From Neurospora crassa OR74A (Eukaryota > Ascomycota > Sordariomycetes > Sordariales > Sordariaceae), in contig NC_026505.1 of the NCBI RefSeq assembly GCF_000182925.2, positions 2,728,001-2,792,000 on the forward strand: DNA of 64,000 nucleotides, given 5' to 3'. The notes beneath the pieces are model-generated. The model did not search any database and had not been told where the DNA came from. It saw only the letters and a list, made by a program, of their open reading frames with translations. The first letter of the stretch is position 1; each line of letters starts with the position of its first letter. A program made the translations under genes and the position numbers. Shown here piece by piece: positions 25,036 through 35,777 of this stretch.

Positions 25036-27545
25036 TTCATTTTGGTGTTTGGGCTTTGGCCTTTCAGCGGCAATTGAATAGTGAGACTGTTATGATGATA
25101 ACGGTGATGATGCGTCTTGGGTTCATAAGGGGCTTTTTGGACATACATTCCTGATATTAATAACATTGGGTATACAGACATTCCGTACTACCCTCTAGAA
25201 ATCCCATCACGAGGCCGAAGTACCTCCCGCTCGTGTCAAGACCCCTTGATCGAGGAGAGCTGATCCTTCTCACACTAAGTCGGTGGAGAATCTCTTTATG
25301 TCATCTGAATTTCGACCTTTTGAGTCGAGGCATAGGTTCTCATGGGCCTTGAAAAAAGGGAATGTCTCGTTGATATCGTCCCTCGACTATTGACTATGAA
25401 CCCTGGCGGTTCAGCAGATTCACTTCGTCGGATATTGCCTGCTGCAGGTGTCTTGCTTCTCTGGACATACGTTTGTCAAGCAACTAGTAGGCCAGGCTGG
25501 GCTATTGAAAGAGAGCTTGAGGAATATGTTGGTGTGAAGTTGTCAGTCAGTAAAAACTAGAACACAGTTGGTTAGATGTCACCGGCCGGTGCACGATACG
25601 CTATGAAGTCTACGACAATCACACATACCACCGCAGACCAGAAGAATAATTTGATAAGTAATAAAAGAGACCTTTTTTCATCGCTCGTCGCCGACATCCG
25701 ACACCTACTTCTACTCAAGGATACCAGCCGCTTGATTCCTACGCTGCTGCCATGTGTGCGCGTCTCTCTTGTCTGAAAAGGATGGAGGATGGGTTGCAAT
25801 GACAACCCCCCAAGTACCTAAAATCGCAGCCCAAATCAGGCACAAGAGGGAAGTGAGCAAGGGTATGGGTTGGATTTTGGAATGAAGGAGTAACTTCAAT
25901 CGAAGCCGTGTATGAGAGTTGCCATGAACAGGGCAGTGGCCAATGGCCAATGAATCAAACACGCGGTGCATACTCCCCCTTTTGTAGCCAGACGCTCTAC
26001 CATTGAATCAACGGCCTTTACTGCAGACAGGGTTCAGATTGTTGTTCGTTTATGGCCGACGACTTCATTCAAACCTTGAATATGGATTGTGCTGGGTTGC
26101 CGCTTAAATGGACTGGAATTTCTCGGTCATATAAAAAAAAAACATGGGACGTGAAGTCTCTCGTCGCAAATCAACAAATCGTAGTAACAAGACACAAAAA
26201 GGATACGAACGTACCTTGCATGTGCATTTCCCCATCGTTTAGTTCCAATGTGATAAAGATGCATTAACAGTATCCGCGTCGCAATGGCAACGGATCAATA
26301 CAATGTACGATAGAGGAAAAAAAGGAAAGGGAAACAAAAAAAAAAAAAAAAATATCGCCAAGGGTGGTCCGATCTCCGGCAGCGCTATTCCAAGGCCAGT
26401 GCTTAGTAGCGCCCTCGTCAACGAATCAAGACGCGCATGAGGGAGCAAGCCTCAGGGACCCCCAGACGGAGCGTTAACGGCTTTTCCAAACACGGAAGCT
26501 CCCTTTGGCTTCTTGCCTTCCCCATTTCATGGATTTCATGCATGATTTGCCGAACCTTGAACAGCTGGGAAATTTGGGTGGTGTTCTTGGCCATCGTCAG
26601 ACCTCGCATTTTGAAATCTGAACCGCTCATATCTTCTTCCCCGAAGCACCGCGATGCCTGAACGGCCAAGTCTGTAGCCTATCAGGGTGCAGTGTTCCCT
26701 CCTCGTGGGTTTTCAATGGTAACCGAAACGTCGTATCTGGGACAGATGATTTTTGAGGTCGTTTTCAGTACGTTATTTGCTTGCTGTTGTTGGTTCATCC
26801 AGATTGCGGGGAAGGTTCAAGTTGTGTTGTTCGAATGGATGAAACGTGCCTGGAGCCTCTGGAGGATATGAAAGGACTGACATAATTATCCAGTTACGAT
26901 CATGAGCTGGACGTTTTACATGTGTACCATTGAAATTGTGAACCCACCCACCATCACCACTTCTTGCAATGAAACCAATTGATGCGGCGGAGTGAGTTCT
27001 TCCAGGAGATCTCCCGTGTATTCCATTTCTTTCGCGGTGTACATATCTGATGGCTCCCCGAGACTCCATATTCGTGTGGGTGACTACTGCGTATCGCTTA
27101 TCGCCATGCTTTTTCACACCACATGAGGAGAGAGAGGAGACACACTTATCTCACCCTCTCACCATGTAACTGTAGTTCCCCATCACCCCCTTCTGATCTG
27201 CAACATCAACCCGGCAGTCTCGCCCATTCATCCACCCACGACACCACACACACTCACACCCTCCGCTTACACGGCTGCTACCCACATTTCAAGATGCAGG
27301 AACCTTCCCTTTTGGGACATGCCAGCGATTGATCGACAAATACACACACTTCATGGGCTGAACGCCCGTGAGGTTCACCAGGAGGCCCGAATGATAAAAG
27401 AACTATAAAGGAAGCCAGGCCATCAAGGTCCATCTGGTGACCGAAACCCCTCGTCCTTCAGTTCCGTCGTGTGATACCCATCTCGTTTCGTTTCGCTCCT
27501 CATCTCATCCCACCCCCACCAAACCAACTCCAACAAGCCGTCATC
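25036..27545. other. Intergenic region upstream of RNase N1
   Basis: This 2.5-kb stretch has no gene I can support. Minus-strand open frames at 26418-26669 (83 codons) and 26773-27117 (114 codons) have no recognisable domain and no convincing splice partners. A degenerate tRNA-like segment lies at about 25940-26011 (minus). An A-run flanks 26335-26352. The 3' part is C/A-rich promoter sequence for the RNase gene. Confidence 0.45.
27404..27409 (+). promoter_or_regulatory. TATA box of the RNase N1 gene
   Basis: TATAAA lies 137 bp upstream of the start codon, in front of a C/T-rich leader. Position and sequence fit a core promoter element. No start-site data are available. Confidence 0.55.
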
Positions 27546-28171
27546 ATGGTCCAGCTCCTCTCCGCCTTCGTCTCCCTCCTCTCCGTCGTCGCCGTCTCTG
27601 GCGCCGCCATCCCGGCTCCTGCCCCCGAGGCTGTCGTTGATGTTGCCCCTGAAACTGCTACTATCGAGCCTACCGGCAACTTCACTGCCCAGGCCTGCAT
27701 GTATATCTGCGGCTCAGTCTGCTACAGCTCTTCTGCCATCTCTGCTGCTCTAAACAAGGGCTACTCTTATTACGAGGACGGAGCCACCGCCGGAAGCAGT
27801 ACGTTTCTTCTCTTTTATAGTTTCTCTCCTTTCCCTTCTTGCTTTTTCCTTGCTTTATCTACGCCCAATGTCTTCTTGTTCTTTCTCCTTGTTCACTCTT
27901 CCTTCTTCGGTCCCTTTTCTTTTTTTTTTTTTTTCAAAGCAGGCGCTAACAAGCCCCAACAGGCAGCTACCCCCACCGATACAACAACTACGAGGGCTTC
28001 GACTTCCCCACCGCCAAGCCCTGGTACGAGTTCCCGATCCTGTCGTCCGGCCGCGTCTACACTGGCGGCTCTCCCGGTGCTGATCGCGTCATCTTTGACT
28101 CCCACGGCAACCTGGACATGCTCATCACCCACAATGGTGCTAGCGGTAACAACTTTGTTGCTTGCAACTAA
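27546..28171 (+). CDS. grn: Secreted guanyl-specific ribonuclease N1 (RNase T1 family)
   Basis: Exons 27546-27798 and 27963-28171, with a 164-bp intron (GTACGT donor, CGCTAAC branch, CAACAG acceptor), give 153 aa. Residues 1-20 are the signal peptide, followed by a short Ala/Pro/Glu-rich propeptide. The mature enzyme begins near A50 with [10 protein letters not shown]. The RNase T1 catalytic set is complete: His89, Glu107, Arg126 and His141 stand at exactly the T1 spacing (T1 His40, Glu58, Arg77, His92, constant offset 49). The enzyme cleaves single-stranded RNA 3' of guanosine through a 2',3'-cyclic phosphate and is secreted, probably for phosphate and nucleotide scavenging. Four cysteines allow the two T1-type disulfides. 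The sequence closely resembles Neurospora RNase N1 as I remember it, which helps place the organism. Confidence 0.95.
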
Positions 28172-28523
28172 GCGATTGCCCTTGGGAATTGTGATCGGAA
28201 ATGGGAGGGGGAGACAATAACCTCATGAGTGGATGAGATGATGGGATGAAACGGAATGGAACACAACGGGGACCAAATCCTAGCGCCGGCAATGAGCTGG
28301 ACTGGACGGGACCGGACCTTGACGGGGCGCGTGGTGTACATAGCCCCAAGTGGTGTGTGCGAATCTTGCTAGTCTGTACATATTGGACTTACCCTGCAGC
28401 GGAAGTTCGGTTGTTAGCATTTTCAAAGGAGGGAAGAAAAAAAAAAGAGATTCAATACCCTACACAGTGGATTATCATATGGTTTTGAACACTGACTTCA
28501 CTTGCACCTGATGGAGCGGAGGT
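28172..28523. other. Short gap between convergent genes
   Basis: Probable 3' UTRs of the RNase (+) and the Swi5-like gene (-). I see no separate feature. Confidence 0.5.
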
Positions 28524-29403
28524 TCAGTCATCAGCAGTTACCCCGTACTGCCCATCTTCATACAAAGCACCGATAGACAGCCCTTTGTTATCGGCAATGA
28601 GGCCAATGAGCTGCTGGCCGATGTCCTTCATATCGTTGTACTCTTTGAGCAGCTCAATGTGCGTTTGTACTGTTTCCTCCGGTGGTTGACTACCGTTTCT
28701 CACGTGTCAGCTAAGTTGCCTTGTCGGTGACGAGGGGTTTAGTTTTGAACCCCTTTGATAGTGAAGTATCCATTACGTACCTGAGGGCTGCCCTTTCCTG
28801 CTCTATCTTTCTTGACATGTCGAAGAGTTGGATGAGATCCTTTTCGGCTTGATCAAAGGCTTGAAATACCTTGGTGAGATAGCCGAAGTACTCGTCCTGA
28901 CAGCCGCGAGATACAGGATCAGCATTCTATGGTGTTCTTGGCGATATACGGCCCTGAAACGGCTCAACACATACCCTCATAACTGACTCCAGTTGGTCGC
29001 GGGTCTCAAACTTGACCTCCACAGTCTGGTTATCCCCACCAATCGGTATAATGAGCACAGGCTCGACAGATTTACTTTCGTGCACTCGCAGCTTCCAAAC
29101 ACTGTCGAGAATTGCGCCGTCTTGATTTTTGTTTTCAGCTTGAGATGGCTCTCCATTGAAGTATTTCAGCTTCAAATCCTCGATTCGGATTTTATATTCG
29201 GCAACAAAGGCTACAAGTTTGGCGCTGACCTCGCGCCACATTGAAGCAGTGCATCCGGTCGGGGTGTGGTTGTCGAGCCAACGCCGACACGAGGCGATGA
29301 GATCAATTTGAGTTTGCGCAGCTTGAGCGAGGTCTTCAGGCAGATCAGTGACGCTTGATTGTGACATTGGCTTTGGAGCTCGGGAAAAGCTCGTGGGCTT
29401 CAT
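28524..29403 (-). CDS. swi5: Swi5/Sae3-like recombination mediator subunit
   Basis: Exons 29403-28975, 28896-28781 and 28689-28524, with donors GTATGT and GTACGT, close in phase to 236 aa (start MKPTSF; an in-frame ATG 12 codons later is also possible). The C-terminal 55 residues contain the Swi5 signature: HIELLKEYNDMKDIGQQLIG, then IADNKGLSIGALYED and a final YGV..DD. In yeasts Swi5 (Sae3) pairs with Sfr1 (Mei5) to help load and stabilise Rad51 or Dmc1 on single-stranded DNA in recombination. Known Swi5 proteins are often only 80-100 aa. The first 180 residues here are a helical extension with heptad-like stretches. The match rests on this tail read by eye, so confidence is moderate. It lies 351 bp downstream of, and on the same strand as, DCP1. 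Confidence 0.7.
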
Positions 29404-29753
29404 GATTATGTTGTCGACCTGTGTCAGTAAAAGAGGATGTAGAAGGGAAGAAGAGAGAACGAACAAAGGTCGAACATTTGACATAGGTAAGGTACAACGA
29501 AATAGTCATATTGACAGCACAGTTAGGACAGACGCAGTTCACACAGTGTATGGCGAGATACGCAGTAGTACTGGTAGCAGTAGTACCGAACTCTTCAGAA
29601 ACGTCGCAATGGTTTCTGGGCCTGTTTCTTCTAATTACAGGGTAACTCGCTAGAATCTAAGCATAGCATGTAAACCAATATGGCATCGCTGTTGATGTTT
29701 GGTTTTTTCTGCTGTAAGAAATCAAATTTTGTTAGACGCTGCTGGTTTGCTTC

Positions 29754-30662
29754 CTAACCTCCCCCATGCCTTTGACTGTTTTGAGCACCAAATAAGTCAT
29801 TGATGTTCAGCTGCCTCCCCGCCAGTTGACTCCCTTCAATATTGTTACCAAACGCTCCCAGAGATGCCCATGGTGCTGGCGCCTGTGCGTAATCTGCGAC
29901 GGCAGCCCCATTGTTCGGCACGCCCTGCTCATACTGAGGAGCTCCGACAACCTGGTTGTTAACCGCGCTCAGAGCTGCCCTTGCTTTCTCCCATTGGGCC
30001 TGAATAAGACTCCAGTCGGGATACTCCATAAGAAATTGACCCTGAGAGTCTCCGGTTCCCTTCTCCTCGTTGCTGTGTAAATGAAAGCCGAGTGCTCTCC
30101 CGGGTCCCGCTTCGTCGGCCTCCATTTTCAGACTTAGAAACTTCTCGTTTGTGGCCTCGTACATTTCGACTTTTGACAGATTGATGGTAAGATTCTCCAT
30201 ACTACGTCGATTCAGCACAAAGAGGTTGACCTGTGGTAGTTCGTGGCCGGTGGGGAGCACGATCGGGTCGCACTCGCAGAGGAACATGGGACCCTCGACA
30301 TCGCGCAGTTCCCAGGAGTTTGTTGTTGAAGACCACTCGAAGAGACGAACGAAGGAGCAGGTCAGGAGGATGGCGCGTAGGCCGGAGACGTAGCGCTTCA
30401 GCACGGACATGTTGAGCTCGTAGTTGGTACGGGTGGTGGTGTGCACATAGGTAGCCGACTCGTCCACTTCTGGCACGTAGTTTTTGGGATCGTACATGCG
30501 GTTCTCGGCATCTCTGGGCTGGGCCGCATAGCTGGTGTTGACGGCGTCACTATCGTAATCGGATTGTTGGGCATAGCGGGGGCCGCTTTCTCGGGGGCCG
30601 CCATTATTGTACGAGTGGTTGTTGCGGCTGCGCCCCTTGCGAGGGGTTGGTCTCCCGCTCAT
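29754..30662 (-). CDS. dcp1: mRNA-decapping enzyme subunit Dcp1
   Basis: A single 302-aa frame starts at the ATG at 30662. Residues 1-75 are basic and disordered. Residues about 78-190 form the EVH1-like Dcp1 domain, recognisable from NYELNMSVLKRYV, the Leu/Arg-rich ILLTCSFVRLFEW, the ELRDVEGPMFLCE strand and the VLNRRSMENLTINL block. The tail is Ala/Gln/Asn-rich, with a short NINDLFGAQ motif near the C-terminus. Dcp1 binds and activates Dcp2, which removes the 5' cap in cytoplasmic mRNA decay (P-bodies). The protein is longer than budding yeast Dcp1 but normal for filamentous ascomycetes. The gene is divergent from the inositol phosphatase at 31615, sharing a 0.95-kb promoter region. Confidence 0.88.
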   Translation of the reverse strand: MSGRPTPRKGRSRNNHSYNNGGPRESGPRYAQQSDYDSDAVNTSYAAQPRDAENRMYDPKNYVPEVDESATYVHTTTRTNYELNMSVLKRYVSGLRAILLTCSFVRLFEWSSTTNSWELRDVEGPMFLCECDPIVLPTGHELPQVNLFVLNRRSMENLTINLSKVEMYEATNEKFLSLKMEADEAGPGRALGFHLHSNEEKGTGDSQGQFLMEYPDWSLIQAQWEKARAALSAVNNQVVGAPQYEQGVPNNGAAVADYAQAPAPWASLGAFGNNIEGSQLAGRQLNINDLFGAQNSQRHGGG

Positions 30663-31614
30663 GGTGGCAGTATTTGGTTATGGAGGAAATTCGAGATATC
30701 GACAAGAGCGATGACTTGGGTTGACGATGTCGGTGAAATGGACGGACTCGAGATACGCGGCTTCGATGACGGACGTCGATGATAGAAGACGACTATAACG
30801 GGGTCGATCGGTATCGCCTCAGCTGAGTACTTGTATCGGCGCGCGACACTCGGCTAGAGGCAAAGAGGTGATTGTCGATTGTGGACACCCGTATCACAAG
30901 GCATAGAGGTAACCTAACGGATATTGATGCAATTCGTGTTGTAGCGACAGAACTATGTACTCGCTGTAATGGATACATCCAGGTAACGGACGAGATGATG
31001 TGTTGGGCGTCAAGCAGCGCCGAGGTGCCTGCCGCGCGAGCACTTGGTGGGGTGAATCTGGGGAGCTCCACGGACTGACCACTCAAAGGCGAACGATAAG
31101 GGAATCGCTAGAAGTGGGACAAAACCGATAACGACAGGGGCAGTGGACAAGGAAGCTCGAAACAGCGTCATCATCCACTGGACCAGCAACCCTGATCTCC
31201 CTGTGAACGGCAGGGCCAGGCGCCCGAGGCCACCCCCTTGCAACATCCACATACCTGGGCTAGGTAGAGGCAGCCAACATTTCCTCCGTGATCAACACCA
31301 TGACTCGGCATGGGTCGAGACACTGCACTCTTCCTTGTTCTTTTGCATTTTGTATATAACCACCAACCTCAACAGACGAAAGGCGTTATTATAACGAGTA
31401 TACATCATCTGTCATCACCACCACACGACATCCTTGCCCGCTATTCTAGTCCTGCCGAACCGCCTTGGTGACATCCAACTACCCCGACCGTGTCCCAACT
31501 GACCAACTCTTGCGCTTGCCTTGCGCGCCGTCATATCTCTCTACTGGGCAGCCCCTACGGAATCATGAACACGACGAACAAGTCATCTCGACATTTATAA
31601 AACAGACCGCCACC
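30663..31614. other. Divergent promoter region (DCP1 / 5-phosphatase)
   Basis: This 952-bp stretch lies between two divergent start codons. TATATAA occurs at about 31351. The frame of the phosphatase stays open upstream to 31465 but has no ATG before 31615. I see no other gene. Confidence 0.5.
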
Positions 31615-34600
31615 ATGCCCTCCTCCGAAGGACCACCAGCTCTTAGTCGCACCCGCACCGGGTCCGCCACCACTGACTCCGCCGATCTGGGTACAGGCAA
31701 CCCCCATTCGTTACACCAAGCTATCTACGCCCGGCGCGAAGAGTATACCCGTCCCCATCGGATACGCGTTAAGGTCGGAACGTGGAATGTGGCTGCTTGT
31801 CCTGGCACGGATAAAGACCTGGCCAGCTGGTTTGTCGACGGCAAGGGAATCGATACTGCGCTAGCCACTCTCGATCTTAACCGGAACGCGGCTATCGAGG
31901 GGGACACTGATGGGGAGGACGGGGTACACATACTGGGCAGAGACAAAATCGGTCTCTATGTGCTGGGATTGCAAGAAGTCGTTGACCTAAATACGGCAAG
32001 CCAGTACGTCAGTCGCGTGTACTCCGGGGATGAGGGGGTTACCCAAAAGTGGAAGACTGCGCTCGACACCGCTCTACCTCCAGGCTACAAGCTCGTTGCC
32101 TCTGAGCATATGACTGGCCTCCTGCTTCTCATCTATGCCTCTCCAGAGGTTGCGCCGACCATCAGCAATGTGAGCACTGTCAGCGTTGGCACAGGCCTCC
32201 TCGGCTACATGGGCAACAAGGGCGCTGTCGTCACTCGCATTATCCTCGGCGAGTCCACCAGGCTGGTCTTTGTCAACTGCCACCTTGCCAGCGGTATCGA
32301 AGGAACATACAATGAGCGGCGCATCTGGGACGTTGGCCAGATCCTTGGCCGCACCCGCTTCAAGCCCGTCAGCTTTGCTGGTGTGTCAGAGGACTACGAA
32401 GAGAAGATCGGCGACGAGGACTTTACCTTCTGGTTTGGTGACCTCAACTTCCGTCTCGATGGTCTGCCTGGCGACGACATCCGACACCTCTTGATGTTGC
32501 ACACAAAGGGAGAATACGGTGCTCCCAGGCCAAGGTTCAGGCGCGACAACTCTCTGGAGGGAGAACCGATCATTGTACACGCTGACAAGTCATCCGACGC
32601 TGGCGACGAGACGAACGATGGCAATTCGACGACGACCCACTCTACGGGAGACACCAAGGCTACCGACTATGACAGTGATTCCGACTTGGATGCGCTCCCC
32701 GATCCTGATGACTTTTTGCCAGACCCCCACGACGATCCTACTTCACTACAAGCAACGCTGGATTCGTTGCTTCCCCACGACCAACTCACCCGGCTGATAA
32801 AGCAGAAGAAGGTGTTCCATGACGGATGGCATGAGGGCACCATTTCCTTTCTCCCATCCTACAAGTACGACGTTGGCACTGTCGGCCTTTTCGACTCGAG
32901 TGAGAAAAGGCGGGCACCGAGTTGGTGTGACCGAATCCTCTACCGCACCCGCAAGGATAAGGAGGCGTATGATAAGAAGATCAAGGAGGCCGAAGACGCA
33001 CGCAAAAAAGATGAGGAGATGAAAGCTCGCGGTATCGACCAGGCCGGAGATGATGACGAGGTGCTTTTCGACTATGACCCGGATAACGACGGCGACGACG
33101 ATCACTCGCCAGATGTGTCACGGCTGGAATACGACGAATACGACGAGGGCGAAGAAGGCGATAACCAACATGACAGAGATGACTGGGTGGATAGGATACG
33201 CCAGGACATCTACACGTCTCACCAAAGGATCACATCTTCCGACCACAAGCCCATCATATCCATCTTTACGCTGAACTACGACGCTGTTGTGCCGGACTTA
33301 AAAGCAAAGGTCCACGCAGAGGTGGCCTGGGAACTGGACCGCGCTGAAAACGAAGGCCGCCCTTCTCTGACCGTGGTTAACGACTCGCGCGACACCCGAG
33401 GACCGGGGCGTCCTGGTGGTTCTCAAGATTCCGCTGAAGAGCTCGTCGACTTTGGAGAAGTGCGCTTCCTGCAAAAGCAAAGCGCCACCCTTACACTTGC
33501 AAACACGGGCCGAGTTGCATGTACCTTCTCTTTCGTCGACAAACCCTCTCCTGCTAAAGAAGATGGCCCGATCCCGCCCCCTTGGCTGAAAACGTCATTC
33601 ATCTCTTCAGAACCCGCCGTCGATGATTCACGTTTACCAGATCTCGGCAAGGAAGTTACTCTGGAGCCCGGTGAAACGGTCAGGGCGCAACTACAGGTCA
33701 ACATCAACCATGTAGAGCAGGCTAGGGTACTCAACAGTGGGAGGGACAGGTTAGAGGAAGTTCTTATCCTTCGGGTAGCCGATGGCCGGGATCACTTCAT
33801 TCCTGTGCGTGGTGTTTGGATGCCTACGTGCATCGGTCGCTCCATTGACGAGCTTATCCGGGTACCCGAGGGGGGTCTTCGCAAGTTTGTTCACTCCTTG
33901 ACTGCGAAGAACAGCGGTAAGGTCATGTCCGTCCCAGAAGAAATGGATGTCCATTGCGCTGCGCCCAGGGAGTTATTCAAACTCACCGAGGCCCTTGAGT
34001 CGGTAACAGAGCGCGTATTGGCAGACGAGCAGATGCTGGAAGAGTATAAGGTCCCTAGATCATCAGGTTGGCCCTTTGAAGAAGATACCTGGCGAGTCAC
34101 CGACAAGTCCCTCCGTGCCTCTCGCGCCGCCGACCTTATCGACGCCCTCGACGAAGGCATGGTCCACATCGTGGACGCCTTTTCCGCCGAGGTCCCGGCT
34201 GTCGAGCGTATTGAGACTGTTGCTGAAGTCCTCACGCTCTTCCTCCGCGGCCTCACGGACGGTATCATCACGACGTCCCTTTGGTCACGGATCGAACAAG
34301 CTTCTCTCGTCTCCCTAGGCCAGGGGGCACCTGCATCCTCCAAGATTCCACCTCAAGAAACAGCCTATGAACAGGACAAGGGCACAATCCTCGACATCCT
34401 CTCTACGGCGCCCAATCACAACATCTCCTTCGTCTTCCTAACAGCCACCCTAGCCAAGGTCACCACCGATCTTTCCCCCATCACAAAGTCTGACCTGGAA
34501 CTCCTTAAATCGGACACTCCTGTGCGCCTTAGTGTGCTGAACAGGCGGTCACTCACCGCAGGACTGGTCAAACGAAACACTTCGTCTGGGTCTTCGGGAC

Positions 34601-34776
34601 AAGCAATGGCCGCAATGGCCGCGAGGCAGGCGAAGGAAAGGAGCTTTGCTGAGGTGTTTGGAGAGCTGGTATGTCGAGCGCCAGTGCAGAAGGGCATGAA
34701 GGATAAGGAGAGGAAGGCGGTGGAGGAGAAGCAGCAAGCTGTGCTGGAACTGTTTTTGAGGAGGAGAGGGGACTGA
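31615..34776 (+). CDS. OCRL/INPP5B-like inositol polyphosphate 5-phosphatase with RhoGAP domain
   Basis: A single exon encodes 1053 aa from the ATG at 31615, which sits in an ideal CCACCATGCC context. The IPPc catalytic domain starts near residue 50 (VKVGTWNVAA) and shows GDLNFRLDG near 277, PSWCDRILYR near 434 and SDHKPI near 541. An ASH-type beta domain follows (about 600-725), then a RhoGAP-like domain (about 760-1050). This order is that of OCRL/INPP5B, which removes the 5-phosphate of PI(4,5)P2 on endosomes and Golgi. The catalytic domain carries two acidic inserts, at about 320-380 (TDYDSDSDLD) and about 460-530 (DPDNDGDDD and DEYDEGEEGD). The second splits PSWCDR from SDHKP. Whether the RhoGAP retains the catalytic arginine finger is not clear from the sequence, and OCRL itself lacks it. 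Confidence 0.92.
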   Translation: MPSSEGPPALSRTRTGSATTDSADLGTGNPHSLHQAIYARREEYTRPHRIRVKVGTWNVAACPGTDKDLASWFVDGKGIDTALATLDLNRNAAIEGDTDGEDGVHILGRDKIGLYVLGLQEVVDLNTASQYVSRVYSGDEGVTQKWKTALDTALPPGYKLVASEHMTGLLLLIYASPEVAPTISNVSTVSVGTGLLGYMGNKGAVVTRIILGESTRLVFVNCHLASGIEGTYNERRIWDVGQILGRTRFKPVSFAGVSEDYEEKIGDEDFTFWFGDLNFRLDGLPGDDIRHLLMLHTKGEYGAPRPRFRRDNSLEGEPIIVHADKSSDAGDETNDGNSTTTHSTGDTKATDYDSDSDLDALPDPDDFLPDPHDDPTSLQATLDSLLPHDQLTRLIKQKKVFHDGWHEGTISFLPSYKYDVGTVGLFDSSEKRRAPSWCDRILYRTRKDKEAYDKKIKEAEDARKKDEEMKARGIDQAGDDDEVLFDYDPDNDGDDDHSPDVSRLEYDEYDEGEEGDNQHDRDDWVDRIRQDIYTSHQRITSSDHKPIISIFTLNYDAVVPDLKAKVHAEVAWELDRAENEGRPSLTVVNDSRDTRGPGRPGGSQDSAEELVDFGEVRFLQKQSATLTLANTGRVACTFSFVDKPSPAKEDGPIPPPWLKTSFISSEPAVDDSRLPDLGKEVTLEPGETVRAQLQVNINHVEQARVLNSGRDRLEEVLILRVADGRDHFIPVRGVWMPTCIGRSIDELIRVPEGGLRKFVHSLTAKNSGKVMSVPEEMDVHCAAPRELFKLTEALESVTERVLADEQMLEEYKVPRSSGWPFEEDTWRVTDKSLRASRAADLIDALDEGMVHIVDAFSAEVPAVERIETVAEVLTLFLRGLTDGIITTSLWSRIEQASLVSLGQGAPASSKIPPQETAYEQDKGTILDILSTAPNHNISFVFLTATLAKVTTDLSPITKSDLELLKSDTPVRLSVLNRRSLTAGLVKRNTSSGSSGQAMAAMAARQAKERSFAEVFGELVCRAPVQKGMKDKERKAVEEKQQAVLELFLRRRGD

Positions 34777-35777
34777 AATGAAAAGACAGGTTGACTGAAC
34801 AGGTTCTTTAGATGGACGTTTTGGAGTAGTACGGGACATATGGGAAGCATGCTTGGCGTACGGGAACACTGATGGCTTCTCACTGACAAGCGAGTTAAGC
34901 CTTGCGTTTGAGTTGTACTGCAATGTTTGTTGGCATAGTGTAATGCTGTATTAGTCAGAGGGTAGCGTGATGCCTTGTTGTTTGTCTAGCGGAGTTTTAG
35001 TTGCTTCGATTCATCTTCATCTGGGGTGGTGTTGCCAATGGTGATGATCAGTTTGCTCACCGGAGAAAGTTTGAGAAGGCGACGAAAGCTTGGCTGTGAT
35101 CGGACCAACATGAGACTGAGGTGAAGTGTCATAGGATCAACTCACTGCACTCCTTCCGATCTGAGATAAATTAGGCACGCGGGTTCTCTTGGGGTCATTG
35201 CAGATATTGCACTTGAAGCTCTCCACATGGCCAAGGCCGTCAGACTGCCAAAGGGGAAAGAGCATGTGTACGATGTGGAAGGAGGGAATCCACTTTGTTT
35301 CTGTTTACTCAAAGTTGGGAAGCTGCCTTGCTATTACTCTGTTTCAGGAGTGGCAGCCTGGCTGGATACCTGATTCCACTCTTGATCCGGTCTTTGCTTC
35401 GTATGACACAACTCGAGCACAAGAGCAGAATGGGAAAACCTTAGGCCCGTGGAGTCACGGCGTCTTCAATCCCATTCACCTGTCATCGCCAGGTGGCTCC
35501 AGCCTCTTCACTGTTTTTGTCCAAGGCACGATCAGCGGGCTTTCACTTGACATAAGTTGCCAGCTGCCATCTTCTCTCTGCTATATAAGCTCAGATTACG
35601 AATCCAATTTCTTTTTTTTTTTTTTTTTTTACCAGGCCACAGCCCCTCCTCTAATCCACGGAATTTACCACCCAAATTTCTGGCATCTTTACCCTTCCAC
35701 AAGCTGAAGCCCCGGAGCAGGTCTTGTACATTTACACCAGACTTGAACAAGCGACCACTGCCGGCGACACAACTACC
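34777..35777. other. Intergenic region
   Basis: Holds the 3' UTR of the 5-phosphatase and the promoter of the acidic protein. The plus strand has a TATATAAG at 35583-35589 and a 17-18-base poly-T tract from about 35611. I see no gene. Confidence 0.5.
35582..35589 (+). promoter_or_regulatory. Probable TATA box of the acidic protein gene
   Basis: TATATAAG occurs about 190 bp before the ATG at 35778 and is followed by a poly-T tract and a C/A-rich leader, a usual core-promoter arrangement in these fungi. Confidence 0.45.

Noticed and set aside
25940-26012. tRNA-like segment on the minus strand (GGCC...AATGGTAGAGCGTCTGGCTAC...TTTGATTC...GGCC)
   Set aside because: The D-arm and anticodon-arm 5' side resemble a tRNA-Arg, but the anticodon stem has no 3' partner and the T-stem does not pair. 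At best it is a decayed tRNA copy, so no RNA gene is called.
26418-27117. Two minus-strand open frames (83 and 114 codons) upstream of the RNase gene
   Set aside because: No domain, no signal peptide, no convincing splice partner and mixed composition. Kept only as a note in the intergenic entry.
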